Shown piece by piece: positions 26,204-39,317 of a stretch of 64,000 nt of DNA. The translations under genes and the position numbers were made by a program. Within the stretch, counting starts at the first letter, position 1, and each line of letters starts with the position of its first letter. The notes beneath the pieces are model-generated. The model searched no databases and was not told the origin of the DNA. It saw only the letters and a program-made list of their open reading frames with translations. The DNA is from Andrena cerasifolii. Taxonomy: Eukaryota; Arthropoda; Insecta; Hymenoptera; Andrenidae. The stretch spans positions 14,769,433 through 14,833,432 of the forward strand of contig NC_135120.1 in NCBI RefSeq assembly GCF_050908995.1, written 5' to 3'.

Positions 26204-29200
26204 GCCTTCTACTTACAATGGGACATCGGGATAACGCTGTTTAGCTTCAATCGAAATCAGCATCGAATTAGGCCTATACTATTTCGCAGTAATAAAAATG
26301 GAGACTGACGGAACAGAATCGCCGTTCGACAATAGACCGCGATGTACGTAAAGGCGGGTCGATCTTCGACCCAACGCGGGATCCTTCGTGAAATGGCACG
26401 AGGCACCGATCGAGCACGATTGTTAATCGCACGGGCCACGATGCACGCTCGCAAAGTGCACCAATGGTATGCATTTCGTCGACGAGATAAGGAGGAGTCG
26501 ATCAGTGTTTCCCGGAGCTTCCGTTATTCCCCACAAAACTAACTCGACGCAAATTTACGACGCGTTGGACGGTGTGTTACGACCGCCTTGTAATCCTCTC
26601 CATAAATCGCCTAGGAATTCCCGGATAATGCGTCAAGCTTCTAACGATCAGCGTTGCCCGGCGATAAAAAGGTTTATTGCCGAGTAGTGGTGTCGAGGAC
26701 GACGCGATTCCTGTCACGAGGATCTATTATTACCCGCCGCGATTAATCTCCTCGTTGCGCCGTGCTTTCTTCGAGAGTCTCCTAGCGGGGGCGGTGTAGT
26801 TGTTTCAAATGAACTTGAAGTTACCTCGGTAGCTGGGTCACTGGTCAATTCCAATTGGGTTACTCTTACCAAACTTTCTTAGAATATCAAGTTTCACCGA
26901 TTTCAAATCGAATCGCACATGTGCGCCTACGAGACGCGATCATAAACGACAAACAGCGAAAGCTTAGAGCGGCTCGGGAGGAAATGAGAGTAATCTATCT
27001 TCGAGCACCTGTGTCTCGGACCCGATGCACGCGAATTAAAGGAATTTCACCGTTCCTGGGAGAACGATAGTAAAAAAAGTCTTGATGATGTTCTTAAAAA
27101 TCATCGGTGGGTACAGACACTGCGAACAATGCGATTGTTGCCTCGTTGAACGAGTTCCCCTATTATCGCATCGTTGGATCGCAGCGCATCGTGGAACGTA
27201 ACGAACTTTCTTCGGTCGCGAAAAAATGCCAAGTGAACGGTCAGCGACGGCGTCTCTGCCGTAGAAGCAACGACAGAAACCGTGACTTTCCTTCGAGGGG
27301 GTCCAGCCTTAACGCGTAAATCATCTCAAAAGAAATTTCTTCGAGCATGTCTGACCTGTTTTCATGGAAAGCCGGAAGCGAAGATCTATCAGGGGGACCG
27401 CGGACGCGGTGTTCCGCGTCTGGTGACGAGAAACGAGCGAACCCCAGCGTGGACAGATCCCTTTCGACGAAGACAGTCGCCCATTCAATGCGATTCCACC
27501 TGAGAAACCGACATGTTACATCTGCACTTGGGGACAGATTGTATAAGAGAGTGGCAATTAACCGCTAATAGGCCTCTTTCTCCGTGGACGATCGTCTAAT
27601 GCCTTAATTTTACCGCCAGTCACCGCACAATGCGCCGTTTTTACGTAATCGCGCGTTTTCCGCGGCACATTTTCCACGAACGCTGTTTCTAAGGAGCGAG
27701 CTACTTGGAAAACCTGGAAAACCGTGGTCTGTCGTTGATTGTCCGCGAAGCGAGAGAAGCTAAGGAACGGGAGCTTTTAGAACGTTTGGGTGGCTCGGAG
27801 TAATTAAGGGCTTCTCCCATTCATCGGAAACGATTTGCAAATTGCTTTGCAGGATCGAATATTCCCGCAGTATTGGACCTTCCGGGGTAAATTCATCGAA
27901 TTTTGCGTACCTGGGTACGCTCGTGTTCGTGGGTATTACGTCTGAATGTTCATTGAATCGATCGAATTAAGTATGCGAAGGGTTTACAGCGCACTGAAAT
28001 GGAGCAGATAAAGTTTAGACGCGCAGCGATTAGGGTCACGATTGCCCAGGCGTTTGTCTGGCAGGAGGCGAAAGGTACGCCTTCCGCGGATGTAGGTCGT
28101 CGCGGTTGATTCCGGTAATTAAAAGTAGACCCGGTAATTCGATAATCCGGATACGGGGAATCAGTACGCGGCTGCACGGGGCGGTGGTGCCTTTTAAGTG
28201 AATTACCAAAGGCAATGCAAAGCCGATACTAATCTGGGGTTACGCGAGAAATTTTATTACCGTTACCCAGGAGAGGCGGCCGAGCAACCGTAAATGCTAA
28301 CGATACCGCCTCGTTAATCGGTTTTTCGAAAATTGGCTTGCCCATCCTCCGACACCAACACCAACTTTCCTTCGCCCACGGAGAAACGTTTGCAACGCAC
28401 TCGGAACACAAAATTGATTTACAGAACCCTCTTTGCTCGAGCGTGACAAGTTTGGGACGAAGAAGCCGATGGCACAAGGGAATACAAACTAGGAAGACAG
28501 TGTAACACAATAAAAATATCGAATTCGTAGGGATCGACGAATCCCAAGGATCGAGCAGAGCTCCAGTGAACTCTAATCTCTGAAGAATCTTTATTTAAAC
28601 AGCGAATTAAGATTCACGAGGCGAACGTACGGGATTGCGAAACGGTCTGACACCACTGGCGCTATTTTCTGAACGACCTTGATCGGCTGAATTATCGAAA
28701 ACCATCGACTTGACGCAACAAACGATGATACGGTGGTCGGAGAATTTCAGGATTCATCGCCGATGCGGCTAAGAACCGGGCACCGTTAACATATTCGGGG
28801 CCAGATCGGCTCGGCGGACAGTTAGATATGGAAAATAATTGGGACGTGTGGCAAAACTATTTCACAGCGTGCGTACCTAACGGGAAAAAGGAGCGGCAGG
28901 CGCGTATTCGATGCGGATCGAGGGCGGGGCGAGGGGGAATCTCTGGTTCCACCGACGATTAGCCGCCGAATCCCTATTTCTTTTCTAAACGACTCCTTCC
29001 TCGTTTGGCGAGCGGTAATTATTGTCGGTGGCTGGCGTTCGCGAGCGGCCGCCACGTAACTCCGACTAGATAGGTACTGTTACATGAAAACAACCCGATA
29101 ATTATGTTTCATCGCGGGTAGCGAGTGTGCGCGACACGACGCGTCCGATAAAGACGGTGAACCGTGGAGGGAGAGTGTAACGACCATCGCTTCGGCCGAT

Positions 29201-32200
29201 AATGATAGCTCGATTAATAACATAGCCTTCTAACGCGTGTTAATTAAGCGTCTTAATCGTCACGTCTGCGCCGACGACGTCGTTCCAGCTCCGATTTCTC
29301 AGTCTAGCGTTCAATGTCACCCTCGATCGACTTCGATTCGCGTTCTCCTATACCGATCGATTGAATCGAGAACGAACCGTTTCTATCATGACAGGAATAC
29401 CTCACTTTTCGAATCATTGAATGTTCAAATTTCTGAATTCCAGTCTGGAGGAGTTTCAGATGTTTGGATCGAAATCTACCACCGACGACGAAGGTTCAAC
29501 ACATTGCGCCGAAAGAAACGTAGAGAGGTATATTTCTTTCTGCGCGATTCAATTTACCGTGGATTCCCACGGCGAAGTCTGATTGTCCGCGAGTTTCCAC
29601 TGTAACTTCAGCGGTTTTCTGATCTTCAGCGGAGTTTGCGCGCAAGTGCAACGGCCTTGAGACGAACTCTCACGGCACCCGACGTCCTTAGAGAGAAAGG
29701 ACGTCTCGGAGAGGCCTTCGTCGGAGAAAGCATTTGCTCGCCGAATAACAGCGCGAGACGCACACCGACTCGGCCAACCGCTGGTATTAATGACATTTTC
29801 CCTTCACCGATCTTTTTAATACGCTCGACGATCGAGAGACATCCGCCACCGCCGTAACTCTCCCGTGGATCTCGCGCTTTCGATCGACCGTCCGCGACGC
29901 TTCCTACAATCGATTACCACGATTTCCGTTACCCCGTGATCCCATCGCCGAGAGACTTTCGCTTATTGCCATTGAGCGCGACTCTTAGCGAATTATCCCG
30001 CTCGATTCGATTGAACTGCTCCATTTTCTGTTTACGTAAGCTGGGAAGGAAGCAGGATGGATGGATGGATGTGTGGCTCTGATTAAATGAACCATTAAAC
30101 TCGCCGACAGACTGTTTCGTAAGTTCTTTCGGAGAAAAGGAGCGAGAATGAGGAAATGCAGAACAGAGATATAATAAACCCAACGAATCGTCTGAAATTA
30201 GGATGCTCTCCTTCCTGCCTTTCTCAGTGAAATCTCCGCGAAGCAACTGCCACGTCTCCGCCGCCTCCTAGACACCGTTGTATCGGTTTCCATCGCACGG
30301 AAATCCTCCATTGCCCCAAGGACTCGGGGGTTAATCTCTCCGTTCCCTTCTTCTCGGTGCAGCTGCGAGAACGCCTCTTCGATGAACTTTCAATTGCGTT
30401 ACGGTCCCATCAAACCTCGCCAGATGGAGGCGGACGAGGAAAAACAGGCGGGAGAAGCGAGATAATAGAACGGAAGGAAATTGCGCCGGGCTATAGATCC
30501 TCCTGGATCTCGAATTTTGCGGTACGCTGCTCTAATTCGAAGATAAGTCTGATGAAAACGAGAGAAAGGGAGACAGACGCTGGTAAGAGGCCGTCGAAGC
30601 TTGCTGGTGGATTTTTTGCGTCGTCAAAGGGGAAAAGCGGCGAGGAGGTGGGAAATGCAAAGTGGGACGGTCATTATTATTCGAAGATTCGGGGGGAAAT
30701 GGCTCGAGATTTGTGTAACTTCTATACCTATACGAGGACTCGTAAGATAAGAAGTGTAGCTTCCTTCTCAACATCGAATCAAAGAATTTAACTGAAAATA
30801 TTCCCGAATCAAGTTAATCGCGTCACCCTTTTGCCACTGCAAATACTTCGCGACATTAGCGCTTTTGGTCCCGAAGGAAAGAGCACGGATAAGCACGGAA
30901 GAATGCAGCCGGGCTTCGAGCTTGAATTCCAATCGCAAATACTAGGAGAAAGGAGGAGTACTGTGGCTGGTGGAGCGAATAAAAAAGATCCTTTCGAGAA
31001 ATCCGACTTGCCACGAGGTCACTGGAGAAGAAAAAAGCCGCGGGCCTTTTTCCCCGGGGGTAAGTAGAAGAAGCGTCGCGGACTGCATTCTTCGTCGCAG
31101 CACTTGCGCCTTTTTTTACGACGCTTTTACGCGCCGGCTACGGGGGAATTTATAGTCCCGAAGACTATGAGCAACTGATACAATGCAACCATGCTTCTCG
31201 CGCGTAAATAGTGCGCGCAACCGTGGACGCGTTCCACGGGCAATTTAACGTCTCCCCTGGTTTACAGAGTCCCTCAAATGTTCGTTAAATTTATCGAGAT
31301 TACGTTCCGTGAACTGCATTTCAGACGTCAGCGAAGAAATCGCCGGCCCCCGAAATAACATTAATTTCTGGCTACGCAAACCGAGCTGAACGGGGACAAA
31401 GACAATGCACCCTCCTTTTACGTGTCGGGAAAACGGAAAAAATGTACACCTTCGGTGGCAAACATTTTTCTAGGCTGCTTCAGAGGAGCTGACACGGAAC
31501 AAGGGAAACTCGCTGAACTGTGAACGGTCCAATATAAATTGACACTCTCTGGGTTTCATGCATGGGCTACGAATGGAATAAAAATCACTGTGCTGAAACG
31601 ACGGTGCCTATCTTCCTCTCGCGAATCCTCCGAATGAATGTATTGAATTTCTATTCCGTTTTCATCCGCCGCGGTATTATACCTACTACTCTAAGTAGGC
31701 GCAACTTGGTACTAGACACATCACGCTTTCGTGGTTTCGTTTTGTCGCGTTCCGTTGGCACACGCGCTTCCTTCGTACCTTCTGCTCGGCCAGAGCAGGT
31801 TTCTAAATTCATTCGTGGAAACTGAGGGAAAAGAACGGTTCGAAGACTGTATAGAATCGAGGGAAACGAGGGTGGAAAGGAAGGGAACGAAGACTCGGCG
31901 TCTCCTATAAAAGGGGAGCCCTTATTTCTCCGTGAATCTCGTGGAACGCACGTGAAACGAGCAGGTGGAGTAACGCCCTGCATCTAGAGTATCGTTTCAG
32001 CCGATTCAGGTAGGGCGGACGTACCTGACGGCTGAATTCAACGCGTCCATCGTTCGATGCGCCCTTAAAACCTCGATTTATTCGTAGAAACAACCATAAC
32101 GCCAGTTTCAATGGCACTGATACAAGTTTCAATATTCTGGAATTCGTGAATCTTGTCAGACAATAATAGAAGCTTAGCAATGAAGATCTGTGATTAGACA

Positions 32201-34874
32201 CTTAATAATTTAACTCTGTAAGCACGTAGAACATTCTATTCGCGTAGCCAGCGGTCAAACATCGCGTAAAGTGTTATAACATATAACTTAACGTCGATTT
32301 GCATACGTTAATATTGTTTAATTACGCAACGATGCGCGGCAACCTCGATTTCTCGCGTGCAGTATTGTTTCGGTTGCGTATAAACGCACCAGCACCGTGA
32401 ACCTTATGCCTGGCTCGCGCAATTTTCCCCCCTCGATCTGCAACGCTTCGCTCCTTTCCAATGATTGTTCCACCGATAATTCGCGAAAAGCATCGCGAAC
32501 ACATTTACAGCCTTATTCTGCTGATCGAAATCGATCTTGACGAGCAATTAACGCGCGGGGGAAGTTTGAGCGATCTCATTTCCGATTACCAGCGGCTATA
32601 AGTGGGAAACGTTGAACTCATATGCCACAGAAGAAACCAGTGAACGGAATAAGAAACTTTAATCAATCGTCGAATCCAATTCAAATTTTCCACCGAGCTT
32701 TTAATAGGTACGACAGTTTTAGTAGTAGCATCGTGAAAGGAGAGTGCATCTCACGATTAATGAAAGAGCTTTCTCGATAATCCATAAATGGTTCGGGAAA
32801 TTCGTGAGAACCGCTCGCGAGAAGGCACTTTCGAGGCTACCGATCGTTGACATTACTTGTCGAAATACTCACTCCCCCTGATACATCTCGACGGTCACTT
32901 TCACCACGCGCAACTGACATACTCCAAGCTGCGTGTAAATTCTACATATTCGGCGTGTAGAATTTTAACCGAAGAGCACCGTGGGCATACGGGTTTTACA
33001 CGCGTTCCGATGACACTGACACGCGCGTAATTATATTTCCGGATCGTGTTCTACCCCTAGGCTCATTGAATTTCACGCTTTATAATACACACAATCGTTG
33101 GCGGATCGCGTTACCTGATTAGGTAATGCTGGGTAAGGCTGATAAGTGCTTCGAAAAGAGGGGCGGCCGTGAAGAAGATGCTCCGAGCGAAAGGGAGAGA
33201 TCGAAGAAACGACAACGGGAGAGAAACTAACGTGCCAACTGGGGGGATTTTAAAATCCAAGGGAGGATCTCGAAGTAAACGGAGTTTGGAGTTAAAAAAG
33301 TCGGGGAAATTCGAGGTAAAAGAGACAGTGAGTTAGATGAAGAATGTAATGCTAACAACAGGAGGCCTGGAAAATACAGGAGCAGGTAGGTGAAAAGGGG
33401 AACGACGAGAAGCACGCGCAAACGCGACTGATAAATAAAAGATGTCGCCTGCGACGAACCCTACGAGACATCTGTTCCCTCGAATGCCGAGTGACCACCA
33501 CCCTTTGCCTCGACTGTGCCCACTTGAAATCCAGCCTGTGCGAGAATCAAGTTTTCCGGAACGGAGAAACTTAATATAAACGGTGGCGAGAAAGGCCGAT
33601 TTCTATTTCGAGCGAGCAGCGCCGTCAAAGCGTTCCGCGAATCGAGCGCGAAAACCTTGCCATTCGAGCCGAGGGCGGCCAATAATCGGCAATAACGAGA
33701 ATAGGGTGTGCTTTCGGGGCCTTCCACCAAAATTCAACGCTCGACAAAAAAAAAAAACCAAGCAACGATGGGTGTTTGCTGGCGTTCGCGATGAAACACT
33801 CGCAATCGTTGAAACCGACGCTTTCTAAATGTTCCGCTCATTAAAAATACACGAGCGTTTGCTTCTCGTTGAAACGCGAATCGCTCGGCATGGACACGAG
33901 ACCAAGAAATCAAGATTCCTCATTCACGGTTGGCGAGAAGTGTTAAAGAATTACCTACCCACTGAGATACCCGTAGCTCTATCGCTCTTCGAGCCGTTCA
34001 ATACCATTTTACTCGCGTTACAGCTTCAATAAGGTCATTAGAGTAACTCGTTGCCTAAGAATCGAAATTCCACTTTCACATGGAACGTGTTAATTCTTGC
34101 GTTTCTGGTATTCAGTTCCCCCTTTTTAATTTCCTCGCTACTTTGTATATAGTTCCCTATGTCCCTAGCGCTGAATAAAATCTCTGCTCGTTAATAATTT
34201 AATCGTCGGTTAAAGAATATCAGGTCACTTGGGGACGCCTTAATTCGAATCATGCTTCCAGCCGATACTTATTCTCGGTTTGTAAAATTTCCAGCCGCCG
34301 CGGCGCGGCCTGTTCCCCTGGATCGTTCAATTCAAGTTTCGAGGAACAGCTGTGCTGCTCAAAAGGGGCCCCACGCCTCTTTTCTTACGGGGTTATGCCA
34401 CGTACCCAGGCCAAACTGGCCTTTGGGAGAGTCGAGGAGCCCCGGAAGGCATGCCGCCTGTAAATCTCTCGTCGCTTTTTAAAGAACCCCGTCCTGCATG
34501 CTGTTAAACCCGTGTTCCACTTCGTTCTCGATCGCACACGGTGTGAAGAACATCTACTCGAGCTTCGAGATACGAAGAGACGATCGGGGAAATATATAGT
34601 TCATAGACCGGATCTTTTTAGTGGGTTTTAGATGGTAACGAAGCTTCGTGGCGAATGAGAGTGGTGTTTGAAAACAATTACATGTCCTACTAATGACACA
34701 AGGAACTTGTGCGATTTTCTCTGGTGAAAAGGCAGAATCAGGGATTCAATTACGTTTGGATCTGAAGAAAGCATGAACATCGGAAGAAATGTTTCAGAGA
34801 CGAAAAAAACCACGTGTTGATAACTACTTCAAAGGCAGAATGAAAGTTCAAGTTGATGTAGTAGATACACTCTA
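26204..34874. other. non-coding, no supported feature
   Basis: Nothing but chance open frames, a short TGGA run near 30,055 and a small hairpin at 31996-32036 is seen. Confidence 0.5.
31996..32036. repeat. short imperfect hairpin
   Basis: TTCAGCCGATTCAGGTA pairs with TACCTGACGGCTGAA around a 9-nt loop, with a two-base bulge on the left arm. No known RNA is recognised. Confidence 0.5.
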
Positions 34875-34878
34875 TTAA

Positions 34879-35305
34879 CCTTTAGAGGGCCGGGCTCAAA
34901 AAAAACAAATCCAAAAATAACACAAAAAACACCCAAAACAAAAAAAGTGCTACTTAGAAAACTTTCTACGTCCACGTCGTTAGTTCTGGATAACGCCAAA
35001 GGAAATAATAATGTATGAATGTAACTGCTGTTATTCATTTAGGCTTGTTTACGTTGGCAACACTGTTTCTGTGTAAAATTTCGATACTCTGACCTTAGAA
35101 TCGCGATTAAGGATATCAAAAACTCTTAGAACACTAAAGTTCAATTTTTAAAAATTCCAGTATATGCCATACCGTTCGCGGCCGGGCTGTGAAATTGACC
35201 TAAGAATTTGGATACTTTGCCGGCCAATTTGGTGGTATATATATACATAAATTTTAACTAAATAAAATTTACAATTTCAATGAAAAAATCCCGGCCCTCT
35301 AAAGG
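34879..35305. mobile_element. 427-bp piggyBac-type MITE with TTAA target duplication
   Basis: The ends CCTTTAGAGGGCCGGG and, inverted, CCTTTAGAGGGCCGGG are identical over 16 nt, and TTAA flanks both sides (34875-34878, 35306-35309). TTAA targets and CC-starting ends are diagnostic of piggyBac-like elements. The AT-rich body carries no transposase, so it depends on a helper elsewhere in the genome. Further internal GGCCGGG copies occur near 35.18 and 35.22 kb. Confidence 0.88.
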
Positions 35306-35309
35306 TTAA

Positions 35310-38008
35310 TAAGTAGTTCAGCCTTGGCTAAATATAATTCCAAATTTCTTAAATGCGCACGATAATATCGCTCCCCGTAAATATCTTACTCGTTCCTGAA
35401 ATCGATTTTCCCTCTGTCTATATTCGGTTGCTCTTCCTACTTTTAGGGCATCCCGTGTCACGTGGATTACCAGTAATCCACCAATTACCGGAAACGAAAT
35501 CCGCCTTCAAAATAGAATGCCAGTCTTTCCTTCGATACTAAAATTATACACGAGGAACGAGAAAAACGGATAAAGAAATCGATACGCACAGTTACTCAGA
35601 ATGTCCGTGTCCTTAAATATTATCCTACACCTCTTCATCGAATGCCTAGAACTTTACCCTCGGGCCTCAACCTTCAAACGTCTCTGCACCTAAGTAGCTT
35701 TCGAGCCCTTAGCAGCAGTTTCTACTTTCTACACGTGGTACCCACGCGTAACATAGACTCTCGTTTCCCAAGGTAAACAATTACAAACACAACTAACTGT
35801 CCCCAGGTTTACTGCACCGAGGCATACTACTACGGCACGCAAGCTATAGGCTACATTTTCCAAAACACGTGCATAAATCTTCCCCACCCATCCCACGAAC
35901 AGAAAGGTCCCACTCGCCGCCCGAAAAAGTTCAAAGATTTCCCCAGAGCCGAAAGTTCGAAGGCCTTCGACGGCCTCATTACCAGCGAGGGCATCGTAAA
36001 TCATACAAGGCTATAGGTATTCTCCAACCCGGAAGCTCAGCTACCAGCGAGCCGCGACCCACGAGCAATCCAGATAAGACACGGAAGATTCGAAATTCTT
36101 CTTCGCGCCGGGGCAAAATGTCGGACATTCCCGGCGCTATTGTGTTCGCACGCAGACGTTCGTGACGGAGTCTTGACATTGAAGGTCGGTATCGTCGTTA
36201 ACGCACGGCTCCCTGGCCTGAATTACTTGATGGCCGCAAAACTGCACACACCCCCCCACCCCATCTGGTCCCAGCGTATCACTTTGCCCATGGCGTTGCG
36301 CATTTTCCCCGTTTGCATTCGAGAACGTACCGCCGCTGGCGTCCGCGGCCGTATAGGCGCGTGACACCGTGCGCTGCAGTATTATGCAACTGCGCCGGGG
36401 ACAGGGAGATTCGAATGCACTCGCACGTACGCGAGCCGCGAGAACGTTTCGACGCTGCTCTACAGGCGACGACGACCTTCCTCCATCCTCCCCCTCTCGC
36501 GTTAACACACCTTTCGGGCCCTCCCAGTGAAAGGCGAGAGTCGCGTGAATCGTCCCTTCCATCGATTAATGCCACGAAACGACCATGCTAATTGGACACT
36601 TCACACTTATTTCTGCGAGTGCAATTACGAAATCGTACCATCCCCCCCGGACTGGTCCCATTTGTCGCCTTCCATCGCTCGCGGACAAACTCGCGGCAAA
36701 TAAAGTCACCTCACCGGCTAATCCCCCGATTACCAATAGCCAGCTGAATAAAAACCGAATCCAGGCGAACGCCGCTCGACGCAGGCAACGTCGGAACAAT
36801 GCACAAAAGCGCCATATGCTTCTCAGTTCCGCGTTCGACGAATCGGTCGAGAAAGGTAGATCGAATTTGCATCTGTGAAACCATTAGTGTCGCGAGCATT
36901 AGATAATCTCTGACGCAACAACGTCGAGTGTGCGCTCCATTAGCGTTCTTCAGTTTTGTCAGCCTGCGCGAGTATCGATCGAGCGGTTAATTGAAGAGTG
37001 ATTAAAGGGTGAAGCGAGGTCGCTCGAGGATGCAATCTTTGCCAACCGCACGGTCGAATCGCAGCAGCTCCCCCGAATTGTTTGTCCACGCGCGAAAGGG
37101 CACGGCTGCGAGGCACGATTATACTGGCAAAAGTATAAATGCAACTGCTTCCTGATGTGGAACGCGTAAACGCTTTGCCGCATTCCGATCGCAATTTCGC
37201 GCGGATTCCTCGGCCACGCTTTGCCGCTGTTTGTATATACTTTGCCCGTTCGAGCCGTTTTGCGCTTACGAGGCAAAACGTTGGGCTCAATTACCAGGTT
37301 GCTGACTCGCCGAGAAATACGCTGCGCGTTCTCTTCCAAATAATCGCTTATCCACTTGCGCAGCGCTTTCGGGAAAATAAGAAGATAGGTATCCCACGGA
37401 TCAGAATGATTCGGCACGATTTCTCGCGGCAGAAGAGTTGTTTTCGCTCGATTGTAACTATCGATCCCCATTCGTTACGATTTCGTTGGTTCGCCAGCGA
37501 GCAAAGTCCCCTGGATCTTCCCACTGCAGGTGAATTTGGGTCAATCTGAACTAACACGTGTTCGCAATGAGCGTACATATCAGAATAAATGGGGATTCGA
37601 GCTTTCATGCTCGATCTCTGTCAAGTAAGTGTACCTTTCGCAGCTTCAGTGACAAACGTACCGTTACTGCTATCGACGTTATTTGCACGCACAGCTCGAA
37701 GTTTTCAATGACTTTTGTAAATAAATCTGATGCATTCCGCGCGCTACTTCGTCAGTTTATTTCAACGTATTTCCCAATATAATATACACTCCGGTGAAAT
37801 ATTTAATGTTTTATGTGCGAATTGTTTTGTTCAGCCTGATCGATGTGGCCCTGCAGTAGAGTCATTTTGTATAAACTATAACTATTGTGCTTTACGTTCA
37901 CGAAGTTCGTTTGTTAATACTGTTATTTTCTGTTGAGTTGTACCACAAAATGTTTGCCAATACAAAATGGACTTCTTGCCCGGCGCACGGGGCTGAAAGT
38001 TCATCGCA
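35310..38008. other. non-coding, no supported feature
   Basis: CpG-rich DNA followed by AT-rich DNA from about 37.6 kb. No exon or repeat could be supported. Confidence 0.5.
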
Positions 38009-38680
38009 TAGGGTAGGAAGTCCCTAATGTCTTTTCGTGTAATATTAAACTAAATAAGTTAAAAAGTCTTTTCAAATAAAAAAATATTTATTAAACCAAT
38101 TCTTTTTGGTATACAATATTCCAAGGAAAGCAAAACAAAAAATAAAAATATAAGTCAGAGACTCACTTTGAACTAAAAACTAAAAAAAAATCGCTCAATT
38201 AAAACAAAAACACTATTTAAAGACTTTGGCATCATTTCTTTATAGTTTGGGCATCTTATTATGAAAATAAATAATAAAATATACAGTTTCAGTCTGCGGG
38301 ACTTTTTTCTCCAATGGTACGTCTATAGTTTCTGCGATATTTACGTTAGAAAATATTATCATTCAGCAATAAACAATATCATGCACACATTACTAAAGGA
38401 TCATACGATCTTAACGTACTTGGCTGATACGCTTTTAAACTATAGTTTACTTCGTATAAAACAATAAAGACGACGTACTTCTTTTAGTTTACGATACATA
38501 AAATGACGAAGGCGTCGTGTAATTCGCACGGACGTCCAGGAGCGACTGGCGACTCTGTGGTAACCCCGTTTCTTCTCGCCTTTTACATTGTATACTGCCA
38601 AACTCAATATAATGTTTAGGAATAGAGATTTTGAATTCGGGACTTTTTATCCGCCGGAATTTTAGCCCCATCCTACCCTA
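38009..38680. mobile_element. possible AT-rich TA-flanked TIR element
   Basis: TAGGGTAGGA at 38009 and TCCTACCCTA ending at 38680 are perfect 10-nt inverted ends including TA on each side. The interior is much more AT-rich than its surroundings. The TAGGG start recalls the 11.3-kb element. Only ten bases pair, so this could be chance. Confidence 0.38.
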
Positions 38681-39282
38681 GTTCCATGCCCAAGTTACGT
38701 ACAACTCCTACACATCATAAAGCCGCAAATTTGAAAAGTGTCTGGGAAAAGTATAATCCAATCCCTTCGAAAAATAAACGTCTTCGTGCCGTGCGCTGCG
38801 ATAAATGTCGGGCTTCGACTATACAGTTTTACACGAAACAGTGTTTCTCACTGGAGCTTAGATTACAGTGGCCCAAAGTAGTAGTTGTAGTTCCTATTCT
38901 CACGCATAGAGCGCACATGTAAGAAAGGACGACAGGCTACGATAATCTAACATGTTCTCAGCGACAAACAGTTGTCTGATCGTGTTGTTACGTAACTTCC
39001 AAACAGACAGTCCATTCGTTATAATTCCATTCGCGGAGACGTTCGAACCAAGGACCGTCAAAGCGAGCTTCTTACGTCAACGATAAACGGAAACGTCAGG
39101 ATTCGTCTTTGCCGTGTTTAACCAACGTGAATCAACCGACAGCCGACCGAGCCGAGTTGCCTGGTGTACCATATGGAAAGGGAAATTTCACGCTCGCAGC
39201 TTGATACGGCCGTAAGGTCCCCGTCGTGAAATTTCGTGCACCGACCGAAAGGCGGCGTCGGTTATTTTCGAAGCTTCACGAA

Positions 39283-39317
<35 letters not shown>

